Positions 55,272 to 63,370 of a DNA stretch of 64,000 bases are shown in pieces; position 1 is the stretch's first letter; each line of letters starts with the position of its first letter. This DNA is from Mesosutterella multiformis (GTDB lineage: Bacteria; Pseudomonadota; Gammaproteobacteria; Burkholderiales; Burkholderiaceae_F), in contig NZ_BGZJ01000002.1 in assembly GCF_003402575.1 (NCBI RefSeq), positions 310,001 through 374,000 on the forward strand, given 5' to 3'. The notes under the pieces are model-generated. The model did no database searches, was not told the origin of the DNA, and saw nothing but the letters and a program-made list of their open reading frames with translations. Both the position numbers and the translations under genes were made by a program.

Positions 55272-55302
55272 AGATAAACAAAGAGCCGCTTTTCAGCGGC
55301 TC
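55272..55302 (-). terminator. intrinsic terminator of the 55333 small gene
   Basis: On the - strand GAGCCGCT-GAAA-AGCGGCTC (55302-55283) is followed by TTTGTTTATCTTT. Perfect 8-bp stem with a GAAA loop. Confidence 0.8.
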
Positions 55303-55332
55303 GTCAGTATTTCAGTGAGTCTTGAGGCTGAT

Positions 55333-55509
55333 TTAATCGTCAGTTTTTACAGGCTTTGCCTTCTCCTCCGTCTTGGCGCTCTTCTTGGCAGAGTCGTCGG
55401 AGGCGGGGCGAGGTCGATGCGCGCCAAGACCCCAGGCGCTGCCGCCCCAGGCCATCATGCTTTTCTGCAGTTCTTCAAGTTCTTCAGGGGTTGCCTTTCT
55501 TGTTGCCAT
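55333..55509 (-). CDS. small hypothetical protein (58 residues)
   Basis: A compact gene with its own ribosome site (GGGAGAACAGGT before the ATG at 55509) and terminator. The protein begins MATRKATPEELEELQKSMMA, a probable short helix, continues through a Trp/Gly segment (WGGSAWGLG) and ends in a charged, Lys/Glu/Ala-rich tail (KKSAKTEEKAKPVKTDD). Soluble, no signal peptide. I do not recognise it. Its clean expression signals make it a likely real gene. Confidence 0.6.
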   Translation of the reverse strand: MATRKATPEELEELQKSMMAWGGSAWGLGAHRPRPASDDSAKKSAKTEEKAKPVKTDD

Positions 55510-55768
55510 ACCTGTTCTCCCAATCCCTTATCAAGGGAACGTAAGGATTTCAATATCGCTGTAAAACCGCACAGCCATTCTGGCAAGTGGGAACGAAATC
55601 GTCAAGGGATACCACTTTATGAGTTATGAAAACCTAGACATAGGAAAACCGGCTTATCCATTTTTTCCCGGACGTTTCGGTATCTCTTTGATTGTTTAAA
55701 AGGGAGCTGGTCCGCGCGACTCGGCTCTGGTTAGCCACGTGATGCGTGGATCGGTCGAAGATGAAGAT

Positions 55769-56317
55769 TTACCCGGGAAGATTTGACCCCGCTGACTGAC
55801 GCTGATGAAGGGTAAGAAGAGAATCAATTTTGCTGAAGAACTTTCCAATAGCCTCCTGTTCCTGACATCCAGGAATATAAATATTTTTCCCAAGAAGCTC
55901 TTCTTTAGTAATTCCCTTAATTGAAGTACCCTGAACAGCATTTAGATCTTTCTGTAATCTTCTATACAACTGATAAGATGTGAATTTAACGTCAGTGTTT
56001 AGATTGCTTAAGGAAAGAAAATCCTGACTCGTAGTGTATGGAAAGCTCATCACTGCAAGCTTTCCAACCCCGACTCGCGTGATAACAGCAATGGAGTTTT
56101 CAGGAATTATTTTTACCGAGGAATTCGCTACTGCCGCATGCGAAATAAACTTTCTTGGGTGCACCCTAAAAAGGTTATGTTCTGACAAATCAGACGACTG
56201 AATCCAAGGGATTGAACCTTCCCAAAATTCAGGGTTAGACGTCAAGGGCGTGCCACCGCCATATGTATTCGCGGCTAAATCTTTGACTTTTCGCTGTTCC
56301 CAAGCGTGTGATTTCAT
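55769..56317 (-). CDS. hsdS: half-length type I restriction specificity subunit (HsdS), inverted relative to hsdM
   Basis: 182 residues from the ATG at 56317, which has GGAGGG upstream. One target-recognition domain only: it begins SHAWEQRKVKDLA, contains PWIQSSDLSEHNL, and ends with the conserved central helix EQEAIGKFFSKIDSLLTLHQR; full HsdS has two such halves (~400 residues). It lies on the opposite strand to hsdM, and its AWEQR region shares CGCTTGGGAACAGCG with the hsdS at 61195 in inverted orientation. That is the arrangement of silent or invertible hsdS cassettes. It could also act as a half-S that dimerises. The recombinase that would invert it is not in the window. Confidence 0.8.
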   Translation of the reverse strand: MKSHAWEQRKVKDLAANTYGGGTPLTSNPEFWEGSIPWIQSSDLSEHNLFRVHPRKFISHAAVANSSVKIIPENSIAVITRVGVGKLAVMSFPYTTSQDFLSLSNLNTDVKFTSYQLYRRLQKDLNAVQGTSIKGITKEELLGKNIYIPGCQEQEAIGKFFSKIDSLLTLHQRQSAGSNLPG

Positions 56318-56430
56318 GCGCTTGTTCCCTCCAGGAACCAGGCAAAGTGCAGGGGATTGATGAAAGAAACGAGCAAAAATCACAAAAATTATCCCTCTGT
56401 CACTGGCACGCTATCCTCCATGCACTCGAT

Positions 56431-56540
56431 CTGGGTCACTTTCGCTCCGTAAAAAACGCAAAAAGTCTCCTCTGACCCATTAAGATAAGCACTTGCTCGC
56501 AGCGCCGATGAGATGCTTCCGCTCAGAGTGAGCGTTAAAA
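56431..56540 (+). repeat. left part of the duplicated hsdM leader, split by the IS1634-family element
   Basis: Starting CTGGGTCACTTTCGCTCCGT, this segment matches 62972-63081 base for base with few changes and equal length. It continues after the insertion at 58350-58642, which matches 63076-63370 to within 2 bp. The two hsdM genes therefore share a duplicated ~400-bp leader. Confidence 0.85.
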
Positions 56541-58349
56541 CCTGAATTCCCGATTTACTTATACATAGCGGGATTCAGGAGGCAGTTTTCCAGTCCGAGT
56601 CGCTCAAAAACGAGTCTGTGGCGACCTAAAATTTCCCCGAGCCAAACTTTTCCTATTGATGAGCTATAGAAACGGATCTGCCCCACATCTTCCAGCAGCT
56701 CCATGAGAGAATATTCGTCAAGCAGAGGTGCATAGGATTTCTTCCCTATTTTCACTTCAACACTCATGGCTTTGATGAGCCAGGAAACAATTGTGGCAGC
56801 GATGAAGGCTAACAAGAGACGTCCATTAACAGAAACGTCGGAGTGTCCCCTTGTAGTTGTAAAACCAACATCAGTCTTGATAACCCCAAAGCATTTCTCG
56901 ATGCAGTCGCGCGTTCTGTAGATCTCCAGGATTTCTTTCGACTCAAGTTTTCGATCGCTGATCATTGAAAAGAATCCCATGTATCTGACCTTTTCATTGA
57001 CAGCATCATTGTTTCTGATCAGAGGCTTTTTACCGGGTTCACTATCAGGTGTTTCATAGAATCTCAAAAGTTTGGAATCAGGGCTGGCTAACCCGTTAAT
57101 CCAGTCTTCTTCAAAGGTTACCAAATCAGATAAAAATTTATCCTGCTCATTATTTGCAACTGCAAGACTGTAATAGATGTACACCCAAACACTACATGAT
57201 TTTGGGTCCTCTTTCGTGCCTGGTATTGTGACCTGGGTTTGAACAGCGGTCAGGTTGTGACCGCGAACGTTGTTCGTCATATCCCAGAAAGCGGGAAGAT
57301 TATCTTCGATGGCGTCCCTGATGAAGGAGTGATCAGTTTTGGCAGCCATGATGAAGTGATGCTTGTTCTTGCAGAGCAGCCGAAGATTCTCACGGCTGCA
57401 ATAGCCCCGATCAAAAATTGAGATAATTTTTTTACTGACTCCGATGTTTTCCCATCGAGTCAGAAGGTCATGCATAGTGACTATATCTGGCACGTTTCCG
57501 GCGAATCGCCTGAACATCAGGGGAACACCAGAATTATGACCGTAGAGGAGCGCCAAACCAATCTGGTTTTCGTAGCCTCCGCGTTTACTAATTCCTTTTC
57601 GTACATCTGTCAGAGATCGGCTTTCAGACGCGATTCGTGTGCTGTCGAATGATAAATATTCTGTTTCAGGAAGACGCTTGGCCCGAAGAGCAAAGAGCCG
57701 ATTTAATGAAGCTGTATCTGAGCCAATATCCTGCGATAACTCACTTAGTCTTTGAGACTCGATATTGTCTGGAAGACCGGCTGGCAAGGCGTTAGTATCA
57801 GAAAAAATCTTGAATCTATGCTGTGAAGTAGTGTTTTTGATGATTTGATATGCCGCCAGGCTTACCATCATGGCGGCCTTCCCCTCACCATAAACTTTCT
57901 TCAAATCATCAGTTAAACCCGAGGTTTCTGCTGCTTGAGTAAGGAGTGCGGTTGTTCCGAACGTTTTGTCATGATCAAATTTCTGACGCTTATCAGTGGT
58001 CTTTTTGACACGGGTCAGCTTCAGCTCTGCCGCATAAGCTGCGTTCGGAACAAATTTTCCATCAACAAGCTTGCCAATATATCGCCTTTTTTGTTGGCCC
58101 CGCTTTTTTTCTTTATCCCACCAATACTTATGGATTGCAACGTACTCTGTGTCTTTGATTCGGACAATACGCGCATCTTCGGGAAGGATCGGATTGTGAT
58201 CAGTCATATCGCAAGGGCTGCAAAAGAGATTATATATGTCTATATTATACGTATGTTTTACCTATAAATCAACCCTTTTTTTAAATTTTCTATTTGGAAA
58301 ATCAATAGACTTTTGTTAAAAAATACAGCTAACAGAGCGGGAATTTAGG
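56541..58349 (-). mobile_element. IS1634-family insertion sequence (1809 bp)
   Basis: Ends CCTGAATTCCCG (left) and, complemented, CCTAAATTCCCG (right): a 12-bp inverted repeat with one mismatch. Flanked by a perfect 6-bp duplication TTAAAA (56535-56540, 58350-58355). The second copy of this leader has TCGTAA at the same point with no insertion (63076-63081), which confirms both boundaries. Confidence 0.93.
56555..58207 (-). CDS. IS1634-family (IS4-like) transposase
   Basis: 550-residue DDE transposase. Catalytic residues appear as D in LSFDSTRIASESR, D in SIFDRGYCSRENL, and E in the late YRTRDCIEKCFGVIK, the Y-x2-R-x3-E-x3 pattern of IS4-like enzymes. The N-terminus KDTEYVAIHKYWWDKEKKR is typical of the IS1634 group. 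It appears intact, and the gene fills the element. Confidence 0.93.
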   Translation of the reverse strand: MTDHNPILPEDARIVRIKDTEYVAIHKYWWDKEKKRGQQKRRYIGKLVDGKFVPNAAYAAELKLTRVKKTTDKRQKFDHDKTFGTTALLTQAAETSGLTDDLKKVYGEGKAAMMVSLAAYQIIKNTTSQHRFKIFSDTNALPAGLPDNIESQRLSELSQDIGSDTASLNRLFALRAKRLPETEYLSFDSTRIASESRSLTDVRKGISKRGGYENQIGLALLYGHNSGVPLMFRRFAGNVPDIVTMHDLLTRWENIGVSKKIISIFDRGYCSRENLRLLCKNKHHFIMAAKTDHSFIRDAIEDNLPAFWDMTNNVRGHNLTAVQTQVTIPGTKEDPKSCSVWVYIYYSLAVANNEQDKFLSDLVTFEEDWINGLASPDSKLLRFYETPDSEPGKKPLIRNNDAVNEKVRYMGFFSMISDRKLESKEILEIYRTRDCIEKCFGVIKTDVGFTTTRGHSDVSVNGRLLLAFIAATIVSWLIKAMSVEVKIGKKSYAPLLDEYSLMELLEDVGQIRFYSSSIGKVWLGEILGRHRLVFERLGLENCLLNPAMYK

Positions 58350-58572
58350 TTAAAAGTCAGGCAGATGTTCTGTAACCGCATCTGACGGCACAAAAAAGAA
58401 GCCGGCAGCATTTCGAAATAACGATCTATCTCCCGTTGGTACTGCGATTAAAAAGATTTTTAGTTTCACCAGGTATGTAATAACATATCGCGTAACGCGC
58501 TTGGAATATCCCTCAGGAAAAACGTTTTCTCGGGGCAAGCGACAGCGCAGGGCAGGGGCTGAAAAGAGAAGC

Positions 58573-58601
58573 CAAGAGTCTGAACCGGCTCTCGGTTTTT
58601 T
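58573..58601 (+). terminator. leader hairpin with T-run 42 bp before hsdM
   Basis: CAAGAGTC-like arm (58573-58580) pairs with GGCTCTCG (58587-58594), followed by six T. The equivalent hairpin before the second hsdM (63301-63327) has changed bases but keeps pairing, which suggests selection. As no gene precedes it, it may be an attenuator. Confidence 0.5.
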
Positions 58602-58642
58602 CGGCCTCTCAGACAAGATTCAGCAATCGGAGCAAGAGCAGC

Positions 58643-61192
58643 ATGAATAAGCAGGCACTGGCAGCAAAAATCTGGGAATCCGCTAACCGCATGCGGTCGA
58701 AGATCGAAGCAAACGAATACAAGGACTACATCCTTGGCTTCATCTTCTATAAGTTCCTGTCAGACAACGAAGTCCGGTACCTGAAGTCCATCGACTGGAC
58801 GGATGAGTTTCTGCCTGAGGTGACCGAAGAAGACAAAGAAACGGTCACGAACGTCCAGCAGAATCTCGGCTACTTCATCAGCTACGACAACCTCTTCTCG
58901 ACCTGGCTGAAGAAGGGCGCCGATTTCTCGGTGAGCAACGTGACAGACGCTCTGGCTGCGTTTAACCGTCTGATCAACCCGTACCATAAGCGCGTTTACG
59001 ACAAGATTTTCAACACGCTGGAAACAGGCCTCTCGAAACTCGGCGAAAACACTGGTGCCCAGTCTAAGGCGATCAGAAGCCTCATCGATCTGATCAAAGA
59101 TATTCCGATGGACGGGAAGCAGGACTACGACGTCCTCGGCTTCATTTATGAATACCTGATCAGCAACTTCGCGGCGAACGCTGGCAAGAAGGCCGGCGAA
59201 TTCTATACGCCGCATGAAGTGTCGCTTCTGATGTCAGAAATCATTGCCCGCCATCTGAAAGATCGTGATCACATTGAGATCTATGACCCGACGAGCGGCT
59301 CCGGCTCACTTCTCATCAATATCGGTCACTGCGCGTCCAAATATATCGGTAAAGATAACTGCGTTAAGTACTACGCTCAGGAACTGAAGCAGAACACGTA
59401 TAACCTCACGCGAATGAACCTCATCATGCGAGGGATTCTTGCGGCGAACATCGTAACGCGAAACGGCGACACGCTGGAAGAAGACTGGCCGTACTTCGAG
59501 GATGAGGATCACGATGCTACTTATAAGCGGCTTTATGTCGACGCAGTCGTGTCAAATCCCCCGTACTCTCAGGTCTGGGATCCCACGGGAAAGGAAACCG
59601 ATACCCGATTTGCGGGCTACGGTCTCGCTCCGAAGAGCAAGGCGGACTACGCGTTCCTCCTTCATGACCTCTATCACCTGAAGTCTGACGGCATCATGGC
59701 GATCGTTCTCCCGCACGGCGTGCTGTTCCGCGGCGGTGAAGAGGGCACCATTCGTAAGAACCTGATTGACCAGAACAACATCGATACGATCATTGGACTG
59801 CCGGCCAACATTTTCTTTGGCACCGGCATTCCGACGATCATCATGATTCTCCGAAAGAATCGCGTGAACGATGACGTGCTGATCATCGACGCCTCAAAGG
59901 GCTTCGAGAAAGAGGGTAAAAGCAACAAGCTCCGGGCCTGCGATATCAAGAAGATCGTGGATACGGTCGCTGCCCGGCAGACGGTTGATAACTTCTCGAA
60001 GGTGGTGTCCCGTCAGGAAATCCGCGATAACGACTACAACCTCAATATTCCGCGTTACGTCGATACATCTGAGAAGCCTGAGAACTGGGATATCTACGCC
60101 TCTATGTTCGGCGGCATTCCGGCGGATGAACTGAACGCGTTCCAGAAGTACTGGGACGCTTTCCCGGCTCTGAAGACCTCGCTCTTCACGACTGAAAACG
60201 GCGCCTACTATCAGCCGTCCGCGTCTGACCTCCACAGCGCGCTGCTGAAAGACCCCGATGTGCAGGACTGGCAGAAACAGTATCAGGGGATTCTGCAGTC
60301 TTTTGACTCTTTCCTCTCAAAAGAGCTGATTGACCAGATGATGTCGGTTCCTCTCGCGAAGGAAGAGGATGTCCTCAGCGCTGAACTCTTTCATTCCATG
60401 AAGGGACTTCCGATTCTCGACCCCTACCAGTCCTATCAGTATCTCGATACCGCCTGGAGAAAGATCAGCCAGGATCTTGAAGTGATCCAGACGGAAGGTC
60501 AGGACATCATCAGGCAGGTTGATGTTCTGACGGAAACGAAATCGAAGGGCGGCAAGTCGTCCTTTGAGTGGGGCGGCCGTGTCCTGCCGTTCGATCTGGT
60601 GCAGAACGCGCTCCTTACAGACGAGGTGAAGGCACTGCAGGAAGGGGAAGACCGGCTGCAGGAAATCGGTTCATCGCTCGAATCCCTTCTTGATGATCTC
60701 GATGAAGACGTCAAGGAAGGCGCCGACTTTCTGAATGACGCCAAGGATAGCTTTGTCGCCCCCGCGGTTGATAAGACGCTGAAGGCAAAAGCGGCTTCGG
60801 ACGAAACGCTCTCTATTCTCAAGAACGTGAAGAAACTCTTCACGGAAGAAAAGGCGCTGAAGAAAGACCTGAAGAAGGGGAAGGAAGACCTCGAAGCCAA
60901 GACGAAGGAAGTGATCGAGCATCTTTCTGAAGATGAGGCCAAAGCACTCGTTAAGCAGAAGTGGGTTGACGCGCTTCTTAAGGAACTCGCTCAACAGCAG
61001 ACCGATCAGCTCGAAGATTTTGGAAAGAAGCTCGAAGCTCTCACCGAGAAGTACTCCATCACGCTTTCGGATCTCGGAGAGGAGATTCAGCAGACCGAAA
61101 AAGAGCTGCAGGGAATGCTGGACGACCTGACTGGCAGCGAATTTGATGAAAAGGGCATCGCTGAGTTCAAGAAACTGCTGGGAGAGGCTTAA
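58643..61192 (+). CDS. hsdM: type I restriction-modification system methyltransferase subunit
   Basis: 849 residues. It methylates adenine N6 as part of the HsdM2-HsdS complex. The N-terminal helical domain (about 1-160) is followed by the Rossmann methyltransferase core: AdoMet motif DPTSGSGS (215-222) and catalytic NPPY (305-308). Residues after about 480 form a long helical extension with a coiled coil (about 655-830, LFTEEKALKKDLKKGKEDLE), which makes it longer than classical HsdM (~520) but matches a common long subgroup. It is followed at 2 bp by hsdS, so translation is coupled. hsdR is absent from the window. Confidence 0.92.
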   Translation: MNKQALAAKIWESANRMRSKIEANEYKDYILGFIFYKFLSDNEVRYLKSIDWTDEFLPEVTEEDKETVTNVQQNLGYFISYDNLFSTWLKKGADFSVSNVTDALAAFNRLINPYHKRVYDKIFNTLETGLSKLGENTGAQSKAIRSLIDLIKDIPMDGKQDYDVLGFIYEYLISNFAANAGKKAGEFYTPHEVSLLMSEIIARHLKDRDHIEIYDPTSGSGSLLINIGHCASKYIGKDNCVKYYAQELKQNTYNLTRMNLIMRGILAANIVTRNGDTLEEDWPYFEDEDHDATYKRLYVDAVVSNPPYSQVWDPTGKETDTRFAGYGLAPKSKADYAFLLHDLYHLKSDGIMAIVLPHGVLFRGGEEGTIRKNLIDQNNIDTIIGLPANIFFGTGIPTIIMILRKNRVNDDVLIIDASKGFEKEGKSNKLRACDIKKIVDTVAARQTVDNFSKVVSRQEIRDNDYNLNIPRYVDTSEKPENWDIYASMFGGIPADELNAFQKYWDAFPALKTSLFTTENGAYYQPSASDLHSALLKDPDVQDWQKQYQGILQSFDSFLSKELIDQMMSVPLAKEEDVLSAELFHSMKGLPILDPYQSYQYLDTAWRKISQDLEVIQTEGQDIIRQVDVLTETKSKGGKSSFEWGGRVLPFDLVQNALLTDEVKALQEGEDRLQEIGSSLESLLDDLDEDVKEGADFLNDAKDSFVAPAVDKTLKAKAASDETLSILKNVKKLFTEEKALKKDLKKGKEDLEAKTKEVIEHLSEDEAKALVKQKWVDALLKELAQQQTDQLEDFGKKLEALTEKYSITLSDLGEEIQQTEKELQGMLDDLTGSEFDEKGIAEFKKLLGEA

Positions 61193-61744
61193 AAATGCAG
61201 GAAAAAGCAAAAGAACCTGAGATCCGTTTTGCTGGATTTACTGGCGCTTGGGAACAGCGGGAACTTGGAGAAATTTCTGAAATTAAAACAGGTCCCTTTG
61301 GCAGTTCATTGCATGCAAGCGATTATGTTGCTGATGGTGTTCCCATCATCACGACTGAGCATTTCAAGTTTGGCAGTATTGAAAAAAACAAGTATTTGAT
61401 ACCGATGGTTTCCGATACTGATCACTCAAGGCTCATCGCCTATTCACTGAAAACTGGAGATATAGTTTTTTCACGCGTGGGTTCTGTGGATATCAATGCG
61501 TTGGTTGAACCAGAAAGCGATGGATGGCTTTTTTCTGGTCGTGTTTTACGAGTTAGAAGTAGTGAAAAATACGATAGTGGTTTTCTTCACAATTTATTAG
61601 AAACTGACGATGTACGAAATGACATAAGGAATCGAGCGGTAGGTCAGACAATGCCGTCGATCAACACACAAATCCTCAGTGCTACAGAATTAACAATACC
61701 GTCATCGAAGCGAGAACAACAACGTATTGGGAACTTTTTTAAAG

Positions 61745-62851
61745 GGTGAATTATCAAATCAAGTGCAAAGTTACTGAATAAAAGACTTCAGCCGGACACT
61801 TCCAATTGAGACGTTTTCTGGGTCTGAAATTCAGAGCATTGAACCGTTTCTGAACTTCTGCCTGAGAAATTTTATCGATACTCATTCCTTTTGGGAAAAA
61901 GTCTCTAAGAAGTCCGTTTGTATTTTCATTACTTCCTTTCTCCCATGGATGATGAGGCAAGCAGAAATACACTTTGGTTCTGAGATCTTTCTCCAGTTTT
62001 TCAGCCCAGGAAAATTCTTTTCCGCGATCTACGGTAATCGTACGCAGATCCTTATCTGACAGAGATTTCTCAATTACGGCAGACACATCGGCCGCAGTCT
62101 TGGAAGCGGTTTTCCCGCCACAGAGAAAGCCGGACTTCCTATCGACCAGAGTCGTGAGGCAGGCTCCGCCCTTTTTTCCGATGACGGTATCGCCTTCCCA
62201 ATCCCCCAGGCGAGATCTGTTCTGAGCTTCCAGGGGTCGCTCTTCAATGCTGTGAGTGATCTGGATCTTTCCTCGCCTCTCGGTCATGCCTTTACGGTGA
62301 CGCGTTTTACCGTGGTGTCGCAGGTGTCGGGACATCTTTCGGCCATCCACAAAGCGATCCAGAAAGCCAGAATTGATTCCTCGGTAGATTGTCGTGGCGC
62401 TGATCCTTAGATTCGGCAGCTCCTTTCTGAGACGGTATTGAATCTGCTCCGGAGACCAGAATTTCTTAACCAGCAGATTTGAGACAATCCTTGTCAGCAA
62501 CGAGTCAGACTTCAGAATGTTTCTCTTTCCGCAATGCTTTCTCTGTCTCTGATATCGGGCCTGCGCGGCACAGGGATCATAGGCAGCTGAAGCCCCATCC
62601 TGGGCCGATACAGCCTTGTTTCGCTTCAGTTCGCGGGAGATCGTAGAAACATTTTTCCCAATCGCACATGCAATTTCAGACAGGGATTTGCCTGAAATCG
62701 TTAAAGCCGAAATAAATACTCTGTCCCGAAGAGTAAGATGATGATAGTGGCTCATGAGCTCCCTCTATAGTTATCTTGACAATCTCTATTATGGAAGCTT
62801 TATGGGCCACTATTCTTTTCTCAGGCTTTGCACTTGAAGTGATAATTCGCC
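61745..62851 (-). mobile_element. IS30-family insertion sequence, copy 4 (1107 bp), inside hsdS
   Basis: Inverted relative to copies 1-3; same ends; AG/AG duplication (61743-61744, 62852-62853). Confidence 0.93.
61754..62755 (-). CDS. IS30-family transposase
   Basis: 333 residues, identical in protein sequence to the copy at 8538, with HTH and DDE residues intact. Identity between copies at distant sites points to recent transposition. Confidence 0.95.
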   Translation of the reverse strand: MSHYHHLTLRDRVFISALTISGKSLSEIACAIGKNVSTISRELKRNKAVSAQDGASAAYDPCAAQARYQRQRKHCGKRNILKSDSLLTRIVSNLLVKKFWSPEQIQYRLRKELPNLRISATTIYRGINSGFLDRFVDGRKMSRHLRHHGKTRHRKGMTERRGKIQITHSIEERPLEAQNRSRLGDWEGDTVIGKKGGACLTTLVDRKSGFLCGGKTASKTAADVSAVIEKSLSDKDLRTITVDRGKEFSWAEKLEKDLRTKVYFCLPHHPWEKGSNENTNGLLRDFFPKGMSIDKISQAEVQKRFNALNFRPRKRLNWKCPAEVFYSVTLHLI

Positions 62852-62971
62852 AGAAAAAGAATCCGCTCAGGGTTCAGAAAACAAAAAGATTGACGGCAGG
62901 GTCTTGAAATCCGAAACAGGAGAGAGGCTAAAAACAGCATCCCTCCGCATAATTTCCGCCAGCATCCTATG

Positions 62972-63370
62972 CTGGGTCACTTTCGCTCCGTAAAAAACGC
63001 AAAAAATCCCCTCCGACCCATTAAGATAAGCACTTGTTCGCAGCGCCGAAGAGATGCTTCCGCTCAGTGTGAGCGTCGTAAGTCAGGCAGATGGTCAGGA
63101 ACCGGATCTGATGGCACAAAAACGAAGCCAACATCATTTCGAAATAACGATCAATCTCCCGTTGGTACTGCGATTAAAAAAGATTTCTAGTTTCACCAGG
63201 TATGTAATAACATATCGCGTAAACGCGCTTGAAATACCCCTCCAGAAATACGCTTTCTCGGGGTCAGCGACAGCGCAGGGCAGAGGCTGAAAAGATCGGC
63301 CAGGAGCCTGATTTGGCTCTTGTTTTTCTCAGCCTCTCAGACAAGATTCATCAATCGGAGCAAGAGCAGC
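62972..63370 (+). repeat. uninterrupted copy of the duplicated hsdM leader
   Basis: Matches 56431-56540 joined to 58350-58642. It includes the empty IS1634 target (TCGTAA, 63076-63081), the TTTCACCAGGTATGTAATAA segment and a hairpin plus T-run at 63301-63327 (CAGGAGCC / GGCTCTTG). Confidence 0.85.

Larger units (their letters stand above)
61195..62993 (+). pseudogene. hsdS: half-length hsdS interrupted by IS30
   Basis: Codons 1-183 (61195-61744) encode a single target-recognition half: RFAGFTGAWEQRELGEISEI, VPIITTEHFKFGS, then the central EQQRIGNFFK. IS30 copy 4 sits here with an AG duplication. Removing it, the frame runs on for 46 codons (E-K-E-S-A-Q…) to TAA at 62991, giving 229 residues with no second recognition domain. 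The gene was therefore already half-length before IS30 arrived, like the inverted cassette at 55769. The start is 2 bp after hsdM. Confidence 0.83.

Noticed and set aside
54909-55281. Two overlapping - strand frames that might be one frameshifted gene
   Set aside because: Start would be TTG inside a terminator hairpin, no ribosome site, and no family recognised; not enough to call a pseudogene.
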